From assembly GCA_964495935.1 (NCBI GenBank), contig CAZBXQ010000004.1, positions 1-64,000 of the forward strand: 64,000 bases of DNA. The letters are read 5' to 3'. This DNA is from JAJYSO01 sp964495935. GTDB taxonomy: Bacteria; Bacteroidota; Bacteroidia; Flavobacteriales; Flavobacteriaceae. A model generated the notes under the pieces. It did no database searches. It had not been told where the DNA came from and saw only the letters and a list, made by a program, of their open reading frames with translations. Each line of letters starts with the position of its first letter. Position 1 is the stretch's first letter. The position numbers and the translations under genes were made by a program. Of the stretch, positions 34,978 to 43,247 are shown one piece after another.

Positions 34978-35913
34978 ATGAGGCAGATTACCAATACTAT
35001 TTTAATGATTCGTCCGGTGGCTTATCGAATGAACGAGCAAACGGCGGTCAACAATTACTTTATGAAAGATACCGATAAATCGGGAGAGGAAGTAACCCGG
35101 CTGGCACAAGCCGAGTTTGATGAATTGGTTGATAGACTACGGGGGGTCGGGGTACATGTCGTCGTCGTCGAGGATCGTAAAGAACTGGATACGCCGGATT
35201 CCATATTTCCGAATAATTGGGTGTCTTTTCATGAAGATGGGACGGTGGGATTGTATCCCATGTTTGCTGAAAACAGACGCCGGGAGCGTCGGGAGGATAT
35301 TTTTACAAAATTGGAGGAAGAAGGATTCCGGATTGATCACTTCATGGATTATACCGAGGCCGAGGAGGATGGAAAGTATTTGGAAGCTACCGGAAGTTTG
35401 ATTTTAGATCGCCGGCATCGTAAGGCCTATTGTGCTTTGTCGCCGCGAGCCGATGAAGATTTAGTTTTGGAGTTTTGTGAGGACTTTGAGTATCTGCCGA
35501 TTATTTTTAGGGCCTGTCAAACGGTTGACGGAGAACGCAGGGAGATTTACCACACCAACGTGATGATGGGGTTGGGAGAAGAATTGGCCGTGATTTGCCT
35601 GGATAGTATCGACGATTCCGGAGAGCGAAAAAGAGTAGTGAAGAGCCTCAAGGAAGACGGAAAAGTGATGGTGAAGTTATCAGAAGAACAAATGCACCAT
35701 TTTGCCGGAAATATGCTGGAAGTAGAAGGGGCTTCGGGGAAGAAATATATGGTGATGAGCCAGGCTGCTTACGATTCCCTTCGTAAGGATCAAATTGAAG
35801 AGATTGGAAAGTATTCCGGGATTATTAAATCGGATATTCATACTATTGAAAGGCTCGGCGGAGGAAGTGTCAGATGCATGATGGCAGAGGTTTTTCTTCC
35901 TCGAAAAAACTAA
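34978..35913 (+). CDS. ctlX: CtlX-type citrulline/arginine hydrolase (arginine deiminase-related)
   Basis: 311 residues. Begins MRQITNTILMIRPVAYRMNEQTAVNNYF, the start of the family. FPNNWVSFHEDGTVGLYPM, YLEATGSLILDRRHRKAYCALSPRAD and the C-terminal nucleophile C300 (GGGSVRCMMAEVFLP) are typical. CtlX proteins hydrolyse citrulline to ornithine; some annotated relatives may act on other ureido or guanidino compounds. It pairs with the preceding DDAH-like gene, so together they could take arginine or methylarginine derivatives down to ornithine. Confidence 0.85.
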   Translation: MRQITNTILMIRPVAYRMNEQTAVNNYFMKDTDKSGEEVTRLAQAEFDELVDRLRGVGVHVVVVEDRKELDTPDSIFPNNWVSFHEDGTVGLYPMFAENRRRERREDIFTKLEEEGFRIDHFMDYTEAEEDGKYLEATGSLILDRRHRKAYCALSPRADEDLVLEFCEDFEYLPIIFRACQTVDGERREIYHTNVMMGLGEELAVICLDSIDDSGERKRVVKSLKEDGKVMVKLSEEQMHHFAGNMLEVEGASGKKYMVMSQAAYDSLRKDQIEEIGKYSGIIKSDIHTIERLGGGSVRCMMAEVFLPRKN

Positions 35914-36041
35914 AATAAAGCAGGTTAGAACCGATTTGCCTGCCGTGATTAGACGTTTATTTTTTCGCTATTGAATAGGCTCCGGTTGGTCGGGAATACT
36001 GGGATTGGTAAATCTTTAAGACCAAAACTCGAGTTCGTGGC

Positions 36042-36049
36042 TAATTTTG
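36042..36049 (+). promoter_or_regulatory. -7 box before yaaA
   Basis: TAATTTTG fits TAnnTTTG. It would start transcription near 36055, which rules out the in-frame ATG at 36051 and supports the start at 36072. No clear -33 box. Confidence 0.4.
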
Positions 36050-36071
36050 TATGTTTACAAAAACGAAAACG

Positions 36072-36833
36072 ATGAAGGTTATTATATCACCGGCCAAAAA
36101 AATGGAGGAGGAAAAAGAATTACCGACCTCCCAGGGAACCCAACCTGTTTTTTTTGAGGATGCCGTTCAATTGAATCGCAAACTCTCGCGAATGTCCAAA
36201 AAAGAGATTTCGGAGTTGATGAATATCAGTGATCGGCTCGCCGATTTGAATTATCAACGATATCAAGAATTTGATGAAAGCAATACAACCGATCGGGCTC
36301 GACTGGCGGTATATTTATATGATGGAGATACCTATAGCGGGTTGGATGCCTATACGCTACCGAATGATAAGCTGGATGATTTGCAGCATACCGTTCGTAT
36401 TATCACCGGAATGTATGGAATCCTGCGACCATTGGATTTGATTCAACCTTATCGGTTGGAAATGAAAATAAAATTGCCCTTGCGGGGGAGTAATGATCTC
36501 TATGAATTCTGGAATCGTAAAATCACAGATTATCTGAATAAAGAATTAGAAGGAGGAGAGACTTTGGTGAATTTGGCCAGTAAAGAGTATTCAAAAGCCG
36601 TTGATGATCAGAAATTGAAGGCGGATATGATGACGCCGATTTTTAAGGATTTTAAAAACGGAAAGCTTAAAATCATCTCTTTTTATGCTAAACAGGCACG
36701 GGGAGCCATGGCCCGTTATATTGTGGATCACAATATCAGGGAGAAAGATGGTCTTTTGGGATTTGAGGAAGGAGGTTATCGGTATAGTGAGAAATATACA
36801 GAAAGAGAAGATGAACCCGTTTTTATACGTTGA
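36072..36833 (+). CDS. yaaA: YaaA family peroxide-stress protein
   Basis: 253 residues from the ATG at 36072 (MKVIISPAKKM, the family start). E. coli YaaA lowers intracellular free iron under hydrogen peroxide stress and binds DNA. LAVYLYDGDTYSGLDAYTL, RIITGMYGILRPLDLIQPYRLEM and LVNLASKEYSKAV are signature stretches; KIISFYAKQARGAMARYIV and YRYSEKYTEREDEPVFIR close it. Standalone gene ahead of a long repeat region. Confidence 0.93.
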   Translation: MKVIISPAKKMEEEKELPTSQGTQPVFFEDAVQLNRKLSRMSKKEISELMNISDRLADLNYQRYQEFDESNTTDRARLAVYLYDGDTYSGLDAYTLPNDKLDDLQHTVRIITGMYGILRPLDLIQPYRLEMKIKLPLRGSNDLYEFWNRKITDYLNKELEGGETLVNLASKEYSKAVDDQKLKADMMTPIFKDFKNGKLKIISFYAKQARGAMARYIVDHNIREKDGLLGFEEGGYRYSEKYTEREDEPVFIR

Positions 36834-37435
36834 GAAATCTCAAAACATCTTGATAGGCAGGCGTTGGTGATTTCAAATTTTTTATTGGAGTCAAAGAATG
36901 AGCCGCATACACCCCGTTTAATTGGTGAACTGTTTAACTGTTTAACCATTTAACCGCAGAGAATTCGCAGTGTTCACGGAGTTTATTATAAAATTTTCAT
37001 CACCCGATTAAGAATTGGAGATTTTGGATTTCAAAAGACAAATTTTAAACTTTTTATTGAGGTGAAAGAATGAGCCGCATACCACCCGTTTAACTGTTTA
37101 ACTGTTTAACCGATTAACTGTTTAACCAAAATGGTCAACCAACCCTATTAGGGAAGCTTAAAAACTCAAAACTCCCCTCATTTTTTAACCGCAGAGAATT
37201 CGCAGTGTTCACGGAGTTTATTATAAAATTTTCATCACTCGATTAATAATTGGAGATTTTAAATTTCAAAAGACAAATTTTAAATTTTTTATTGAGATGA
37301 AAGAATAAGCCGCATACAACCCGCTTAATTGGTGAACTGTTTAACTGCTTAACTGTTTAACTGCTTAACTGTTTAACCAAAACGATCAACCCTATTTAGG
37401 GAAGGTCAACCACTAACTACTCAAAACTAAAAACT
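36834..37435. repeat. tandem ~235-bp intergenic repeat with AACTGTTT minisatellites
   Basis: Two near-identical units begin at 36952 and 37187, each opening with AACCGCAGAGAATTCGCAG and then TGTTCACGGAGTTTATTATA...GGAGATTT..ATTTCAAAAGACA...AAAGAAT.AGCCGCATACA. A truncated unit lies before them (about 36865-36951). Each ends in a run of 8-base steps of the type AACTGTTT/AACTGCTT. The family matches the repeats around the assembly gap at 6.26-6.57 kb. The last bases, ACTCAAAACTAAAAACTAT, touch the next gene's start. No coding frame. Confidence 0.85.
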
Positions 37436-38374
37436 ATGATGACCAATGAAGCACAAGTATTATTTTTGGAAGGGCTTGGGGTTCCCAAAAGTTTGGTAGC
37501 CCGGTTAGCTGTATCCATGGATTTGGATCTCGAATTGGTTTGGGATGCGGATGCAGCCGACAAGGATCAAGTTCAGGTACTGGTTACCGTCAAAAAAGAA
37601 GTGGGAGCAGATCTACTGAAGGCTTTTCCGAATGTAGAGACAGTAGCCGTGGCGTTTACCGGTTTTGATGCGGTGGATGCAGAATATTGTAAAGCCCATG
37701 GAATAGCGGTTTATAATGTGCCTGCCTACGCTACAAAATCGGTGAGCGAGCTAACGGTAGGACTGGCTATTGGCTTACTTCGGCAAATCCCACGGGCTCA
37801 TGGCATCCTGCAAGAAAAAAAATGGGAGCTGGAACCCGGAATCGAACTGGCGGGCAAAACCGTGGGAATCCTTGGAACCGGAACAATCGGGATAAATACG
37901 GCTCATCTGTTTAAGGCTTTTGGGTGTACTTTATTGGGCTGGTCAAGAACGCAAAAAGATGAATTTACCGAATTGGGAGGAACCTATGTAGCACATAAAA
38001 GGGAATTATTGGAATCCTCGGATATAGTAACCGTCAATGTTCCGCTCAATGAAAAAACAAGGGATTTGATAGGAGCAGAAGAGTTGAAAATGATGAAGAA
38101 GTCTGCCTTTTTGATTAACACGGCTCGGGGTCCGATTGTAAATCAGGAGGATTTGGTTGTAGCACTGGAAAAAGGAGAACTGGCCGGAGCCGGGATTGAT
38201 GTCTATGATCAAGAGCCGATTGCCGCAGATAATCCGCTTTTGGCCCTGGATAATGTTATTTTAACGCCGCATATAGCTTATAAAACGGAAGAAGCTCTGT
38301 CGCGTCGAGCCCGTACCACCCTCAAGAATATCAAAAATGGGCAACAGGGAGATACTACGAATCGAGTGATTTAA
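37436..38374 (+). CDS. D-isomer-specific 2-hydroxyacid dehydrogenase
   Basis: 312 residues. NAD-dependent oxidoreductase acting on D-2-hydroxy acids. The Rossmann domain has VGILGTGTIGINTAHLF at about residues 143-159. The catalytic triad is R231 (INTARGPIVNQEDL), E260 (DVYDQEP) and H279 (LTPHIAYKTEEA). The substrate (phosphoglycerate, glyoxylate, hydroxypyruvate or other) cannot be decided. Two adjacent ATGs, at 37436 and 37439, are both possible starts. The upstream repeat supplies its whole leader. Confidence 0.92.
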   Translation: MMTNEAQVLFLEGLGVPKSLVARLAVSMDLDLELVWDADAADKDQVQVLVTVKKEVGADLLKAFPNVETVAVAFTGFDAVDAEYCKAHGIAVYNVPAYATKSVSELTVGLAIGLLRQIPRAHGILQEKKWELEPGIELAGKTVGILGTGTIGINTAHLFKAFGCTLLGWSRTQKDEFTELGGTYVAHKRELLESSDIVTVNVPLNEKTRDLIGAEELKMMKKSAFLINTARGPIVNQEDLVVALEKGELAGAGIDVYDQEPIAADNPLLALDNVILTPHIAYKTEEALSRRARTTLKNIKNGQQGDTTNRVI

Positions 38375-38513
38375 ATAAGGCTTTATGCGAGGGAAAGGAG
38401 ATCTGTTTGGGTTCAAAAAGTTACTAAATTTTAATGCCTCTGGAAGTTCCAAATAAGAGAGAATTAGTTATATTGCTGTCAAAACGAATTAAATCAATTA
38501 AAAACTTTCTATT

Positions 38514-38855
38514 ATGAGCAAATTTGACGAGGCTGTCGATAAATATGTGGCGGCAAACAAAGAACTGGGGCTGGGGTTAAGCGATGACTTTATTCGAAAA
38601 GTGGCCAGAGGATTGGGCCCTTCCATTTACAATGTAGATGCGGAAACCATCGCGGGAAGTGATCAAGGTGAATTGAACACCGTAAAAAAGAACTTTTTAA
38701 TGAAAAAGCTCGGTCTGCAAGATGGCCCGGAGTTGGACGATGCCATTGATGAAACTATCGAAAAATTAGGGCGTTCAAACCGTAAGAAGTACCGGGCTTT
38801 GGTCTATGGACTGTTGGCTAAAAAATTCAATAAAGAATCGGTTTATGATGGATAA
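38514..38855 (+). CDS. DUF2853 family protein
   Basis: 113 residues, small and all-helical by pattern. The stretch LGPSIYNVDAETIAGSDQGELNTVKKNFLMKKLGLQDGPELDDAID and the end RKKYRALVYGLLAKKFNKESVY match the DUF2853 family, which has a solved structure but no known function. Soluble, cytoplasmic by absence of a signal. Single gene with its own terminator. Confidence 0.88.
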   Translation: MSKFDEAVDKYVAANKELGLGLSDDFIRKVARGLGPSIYNVDAETIAGSDQGELNTVKKNFLMKKLGLQDGPELDDAIDETIEKLGRSNRKKYRALVYGLLAKKFNKESVYDG

Positions 38856-38882
38856 ACCGGATTAAATAGAATTATTCTAAAT

Positions 38883-38926
38883 AAAAATAGAAAAGGGTGG
38901 CTTTTGAGTCGCCCTTTTCTATTTTT
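38883..38926. terminator. long bidirectional terminator
   Basis: AAAAATAGAAAAGGG (38883-38897) pairs with CCCTTTTCTATTTTT (38912-38926), with TGGC/GTCG near the loop. A/T-runs on both sides allow termination in either direction. Confidence 0.88.
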
Positions 38927-39237
38927 GTATAAAACATTGTCCATACAGAAATACCAAATCTTTTTCGCGGGTTGAAATCGGTGGGGTTTCCCTTTTTTAT
39001 TGAGGTCATTTAAACTTTTGAGATTGAAGCGAAAAATAGAGATTATTGTTCCAGATGATGGCTTTTTTGCAGAGCATAGCCATAGCTACGGTCGAAAAAA
39101 AGACTAAATATGAGACAATAAGATCATTTTACAGCCCATTTTTGAAAGTATGAATGATCTCATTGGTAGGCAATAAAAATGACAAGGATTTTAAAGGAAC
39201 GCGGTATTTTGTATGGTCTTAAAGGATATTCCAGATC
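38927..39237 (+). other. interval before the thioredoxin-domain gene: mainly the palindromic element
   Basis: About 80 bases of unremarkable sequence, then the second palindromic element (39002-39170), then about 67 bases to the next start. I saw no good TAnnTTTG box. Confidence 0.5.
39002..39170 (+). repeat. palindromic intergenic element, copy 2
   Basis: Matches 26930-27090 almost without gaps, in the same orientation relative to the downstream gene. Its left end GAGGTCATTTAAAC is intact here and is the inverted repeat of copy 1's right end; its right end (GTATGAATGATCTCATTGG) has drifted. The centre CATAGCCATAGCTACGGTCG is identical in both copies. Confidence 0.85.
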
Positions 39238-41277
39238 ATGATGAAAGCAAGTAAGAATCGGTTAGCTCAAGCATCAAGCCCCTATTTACAACAACATGCC
39301 GATAATCCGGTAGATTGGTTTGAATGGGGGAAAGAGGCTTTTGAGCAGGCCAAACAGGACGATAAACCCGTACTTATCAGTATTGGCTATTCGGCTTGTC
39401 ACTGGTGTCATGTGATGGCCCGCGAGTCGTATATGGATGAGGATGTGGCACAAGTTATGAACGATCATTTTATAGCCATTAAAGTAGATCGTGAAGAGCG
39501 TCCTGATATTGATCAAATATATATTGATGCGGCCCAATTGCTGAATGGAAATGCAGGCTGGCCGTTGAATGTTTTTGCATTGCCGGACGGACGACCGTTT
39601 TGGGCGGGAACATACTTTCCAAAAGAAAATTGGCTTCGTGTTTTAACGCAGTTGGTCGATGCTTATACCAACAATCGATCGGTGGTGGAGGAACAAGCTG
39701 AAAATTTGACGAAGGGAGTTAACAACATGCAGAAAATCCGGGTTTCAACCCCCGAAGATCCGGTTTTTGAGTGGGCGGATTACCAAGCTCTATATGATGC
39801 CTGGCAAGTAAAAATTGATAAAGCCAAAGGGGGTTTTCGTGGAAAACAAAAATTTCCAATGACCAGCGGATGGGAATTTTTGTTGCAATATTACTATCTC
39901 ACCAAAAACAAACGTACGTTGCAAGATGTCAATAAGACCTTGACCGCCATGGCTTTTGGCGGTATTTATGACCAGATCGGGGGCGGTTTTTCACGGTATT
40001 CGACCGATGAAGACTGGTTTGCACCGCATTTTGAAAAGATGTTGTATGACAATGCGCAATTGGTGAGCCTATATGCCCGGGCTTATCGGTTATCCAACAA
40101 ATCCCTGTATGAAGAAATCATTAAGGAGACACTCGAATTTGTAAGGCGGGAAATGACTTCCGGAGAAGGCGGTTTTTTCTCGGCTTTAAATGCAGAAAGT
40201 GAAGGAAAAGAGGGTGCTTTTTACGTATGGACCGCACAAGAAATCAAAGAAATTCTCGATGAAGAGAAGGCTCATCTTTTTCAGGCTTTTTATAATGTTA
40301 TCCCGGAGGGAAACTGGGAAGACGATAACAATATTTTATTTCGAAATCGAACGGAAGCCGGATTTGCAGAGGTTGTGGAGCTCCCCAAATCTTTGGTCGG
40401 GATCCAAATCCACGCCGCAAAACGTCAATTGCTGAGTGTGCGGAACAAGCGGGTTCGACCTTCTACAGATGATAAGATTTTAACTTCTTGGAATGCCTTG
40501 ATGCTTCAAGGATATTTGGAGGCTTATCGCAGTTTGGGAGAGGAATCGTATTATGAGACAGCATTGAAAAATGCAACCTTCCTGAAGTCGAATATGATGA
40601 ATTCGGACGGTAGTCTTTATCGCAATTACAAGGATGGAAAGGCCTCGATTGATGCTTTTCTGGATGATTATGCATATTTGGCAAAGGCCTTTATGGAACT
40701 GTATCAGATTAGTTTCGACAAGAAATGGCTGGATGAGGCAAGTCGTCTGGCAGCATATGTCGTTCGTCATTTTTATGACCGGGAGACCGGGTTGTTTTAT
40801 TATACAGCCGATTCTTCAGAAGATTTGATCGCTCGAAAAATTCAAATTACAGATCATGAAATGCCCTCTTCTAATGCGGTTATGGCAACGGTTCTCTTTG
40901 ATCTGGGAAATTACTTGGAAGACGAAGACTACCTCGAAATAGCAAGCAATATGATGCTCAAGGTCACCCCTTGGTTAAAAAAAGGAGCTCCTTATTTTGG
41001 GCAATGGGCGCAACTTTTTGGAGTCATGACAACAAAACCATTTGAGGTGGCCATTCTGGGAGAGAAAGCTCAGGATTTGGGATTTGAGATGCAGCATCAG
41101 TATTTGCCAACGGCCTTGTTCTTAGGAGGAAAAGAGGAAAACCTACCCTTGTTGAAGCAAAAACTGGTGGGTGGCGAAACCAAGATATATGTGTGTAAGG
41201 ATAAGGTTTGCCGGCAACCGGAAACCACGGTAGAAAAAGCCCTACTTCATTTTGAGAACAATAAAAAAAGCGGCTGA
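39238..41277 (+). CDS. thioredoxin-domain protein of the YyaL/SPATA20 (DUF255) family
   Basis: 679 residues. The N-terminal thioredoxin-like domain holds SSPYLQQHADNPVDWFEW and the redox-type motif C54-H-W-C57 (YSACHWCHVMARESY). The large C-terminal region is an (alpha/alpha)6 barrel of the glycosidase-like type (FGGIYDQIGGGFSRYSTDEDWFAPHFEKMLYDNAQL). The family is widespread from bacteria to mammals; its reaction is uncertain. It is a single gene; its stop codon lies inside a terminator stem. Confidence 0.93.
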   Translation: MMKASKNRLAQASSPYLQQHADNPVDWFEWGKEAFEQAKQDDKPVLISIGYSACHWCHVMARESYMDEDVAQVMNDHFIAIKVDREERPDIDQIYIDAAQLLNGNAGWPLNVFALPDGRPFWAGTYFPKENWLRVLTQLVDAYTNNRSVVEEQAENLTKGVNNMQKIRVSTPEDPVFEWADYQALYDAWQVKIDKAKGGFRGKQKFPMTSGWEFLLQYYYLTKNKRTLQDVNKTLTAMAFGGIYDQIGGGFSRYSTDEDWFAPHFEKMLYDNAQLVSLYARAYRLSNKSLYEEIIKETLEFVRREMTSGEGGFFSALNAESEGKEGAFYVWTAQEIKEILDEEKAHLFQAFYNVIPEGNWEDDNNILFRNRTEAGFAEVVELPKSLVGIQIHAAKRQLLSVRNKRVRPSTDDKILTSWNALMLQGYLEAYRSLGEESYYETALKNATFLKSNMMNSDGSLYRNYKDGKASIDAFLDDYAYLAKAFMELYQISFDKKWLDEASRLAAYVVRHFYDRETGLFYYTADSSEDLIARKIQITDHEMPSSNAVMATVLFDLGNYLEDEDYLEIASNMMLKVTPWLKKGAPYFGQWAQLFGVMTTKPFEVAILGEKAQDLGFEMQHQYLPTALFLGGKEENLPLLKQKLVGGETKIYVCKDKVCRQPETTVEKALLHFENNKKSG

Positions 41278-41294
41278 AACATTCAGCCGCTTTT
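41266..41294. terminator. bidirectional terminator overlapping a stop codon
   Basis: AAAAGCGGCTGAA (41266-41278) and TTCAGCCGCTTTT (41282-41294) form a perfect 13-bp stem around ACA. It ends both the plus-strand DUF255 gene, whose TGA is in the left arm, and the convergent SusCD unit. Confidence 0.9.
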
Positions 41295-41314
41295 GGGGTA
41301 TTACCGATCTCCAT

Positions 41315-43228
41315 TTAGTGTTGTGCCCACCATAATGGAGTCATAGTCGAGTCCTCGCCGTTTAAGAGACTAACGGCATGATCATAACCTTCCGGATCGC
41401 TGTTTCTAAAACCACTGGGATACGGTTGGCGTTGCGGAAAGTGATCGACCGCACTCTTCATATAAGTAGAAGAGTTCAGCCCCGGCATATTGGATAATGG
41501 GTTTTCTACAGCCGGATTTTCAAAGAAGGGCAGTCCTAATCGTCGATGATCATTCCAGGTTTCCAAAGGTAACCAAGGGGTGTTGGCGATGAATTTTTGC
41601 GTAATGATCTTGGTTAATTTATCGTTGTTGACACTACCGTTCTTATAGATATCGTTAACCGGATACTTGATGTTCACCGTTCCTGATTGGCCTGATTTTC
41701 CATCTTTATACGTCATCGTATGGGAAGAGCCGGCTTCGGCAGTGTGCGAATACTTCACAGAAGTTCCGTTTCGGCTGTATTCTTCGGATTCGATGTATTC
41801 ACCGTAGAATTCACTGACGTCAAAATAGGCAAAGCTTTCTTCAACCCCTTGATTATAGGCGGTTTCATCGTCCATAGGAGTGTTCCATCCACGAAGGGCA
41901 GCTTCAGCTATTAAAAAATAGGATTCCCAGCTTGCAAAAAAGATGCGCTCATTATTTCCATCCCGGAATTGCTGCCCCAGTGCCGGTACAAAACCGGCGT
42001 TGGAGGTGGTTTGATTACGGCCACCTGCCGGACCCCAGTCTCCAAAGGGATAAGTACTCCAGGTAAATTTAGTATCGACCGTAACCCCGCTGTCAGAACT
42101 GCCGGGATTCAGCATCTTAACTTTCATGTCTTCATCGTCAACTTCAAAGAGATTGGAGAAGATAGCACCCTCCTTGTCTCCCGGAATATAATACGTTTTA
42201 TAAGCCCGCGGATCAATCTTGTTGCGTAGTCCGTCAAAGAAATAACCAATATACGGGTCGTTAATCTTGGTAGGATATTGGTCGGGGAAATGTAATCCTA
42301 AATACCCATCAGGTTTGATGGAACTGTGCAAATAAGCGGGCAACTGATCTTTGGATTTAATACCCCCGAGACCGGTCATCAGATTATTTTGAGTTTCCGA
42401 AAGGATTTGAGCATTCCAAACCCGGGTCATTACTCCGGTAAGGCCGTCCCATCCATTATTTTCAGGGAATTTTAAATTGTCATCAAGGGATGCAATGTAA
42501 TCGCCCTGTACGGCGTCCTCAAAATGAGCCTGAGCGGTGGCCGGATCCACTTCGGAAAGACGCATGGCCAAGCGCATACGCAGGGAATTTCCATATTTAA
42601 TCCACTTGTTCCAGTCCATTTGATAAGCAATGTCGATCTCTTTGATCGTGTTGTCGATTCCGGAAATGTTAGGATCGATCTTGGAGACGGCATCTTTTAA
42701 GTCCTCCAGAATAAAGTTGTAAACGTCTTCTACGGAATCAAAAGTCGGGTTTTTTCCCTGAAATCCTTCAATGGGTACGGGGCCCCAGTTATCGGCTTGC
42801 TCGCTCATTACATAGGCTCTCCAGATTCTGGAAATTTGAATGATGTTATCGTTATAGAAAGTGGCGGTTCCGTTCTCTTCCTTTTCCTTGGCCAGGCTAA
42901 TGGCAAGGTTGGCATATTTTAACCAGTTTGATAAGTCATTCCAATAATTGCTGGTCCAGCCGTCATCAAATCCTCCAACGGCAAAAGTACCGCTGTCTCC
43001 TTGCTGCCTTCCGGCGACCTTCCAATAGAGGATAAAGGAGCGTTCGGCCGTATCGGGATTCATTTGGGCCCCTACCATGGAGTTGTTGAGAAACATCTCC
43101 GGCAAAACCACTTCGGCATCGGCAGCATTGGGGTCGGTATTCATTTCATCAAAGTCGCTGGTACAACCCGATAACAGGGAAACCAGTAACAGCGTACTAA
43201 GGATAAGTTGTATTGAATATAATTTCAT
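41315..43228 (-). CDS. SusD/RagB-like outer-membrane lipoprotein (SusD-like_2 type)
   Basis: 637 residues. The lipobox LLSGC places the lipid cysteine at C22, followed by TSDFDEMNTDPNAADAEVVLPEMFLNN, the typical opening of the SusD-like_2 group. SusD proteins are surface lids that capture ligand for the SusC channel; ISRIWRAYVMSEQADNWGPVPI is a TPR-type helix of the fold. Length is above the usual 500-550, with inserts in the second half. It lies 19 bases after its SusC gene. The ligand is unknown; this group is often linked to non-starch nutrients including peptides or glycans. Confidence 0.92.
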   Translation of the reverse strand: MKLYSIQLILSTLLLVSLLSGCTSDFDEMNTDPNAADAEVVLPEMFLNNSMVGAQMNPDTAERSFILYWKVAGRQQGDSGTFAVGGFDDGWTSNYWNDLSNWLKYANLAISLAKEKEENGTATFYNDNIIQISRIWRAYVMSEQADNWGPVPIEGFQGKNPTFDSVEDVYNFILEDLKDAVSKIDPNISGIDNTIKEIDIAYQMDWNKWIKYGNSLRMRLAMRLSEVDPATAQAHFEDAVQGDYIASLDDNLKFPENNGWDGLTGVMTRVWNAQILSETQNNLMTGLGGIKSKDQLPAYLHSSIKPDGYLGLHFPDQYPTKINDPYIGYFFDGLRNKIDPRAYKTYYIPGDKEGAIFSNLFEVDDEDMKVKMLNPGSSDSGVTVDTKFTWSTYPFGDWGPAGGRNQTTSNAGFVPALGQQFRDGNNERIFFASWESYFLIAEAALRGWNTPMDDETAYNQGVEESFAYFDVSEFYGEYIESEEYSRNGTSVKYSHTAEAGSSHTMTYKDGKSGQSGTVNIKYPVNDIYKNGSVNNDKLTKIITQKFIANTPWLPLETWNDHRRLGLPFFENPAVENPLSNMPGLNSSTYMKSAVDHFPQRQPYPSGFRNSDPEGYDHAVSLLNGEDSTMTPLWWAQH

Positions 43229-43247
43229 AATATGTGTGTATTAAAGT

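Noticed and set aside
37080..37385. AACTGTTT repeat runs considered as a CRISPR array
   Set aside because: Repeat units are 8 bases and contiguous, with no spacers of 30 or so bases and no cas genes nearby; this is a minisatellite inside a larger repeat.
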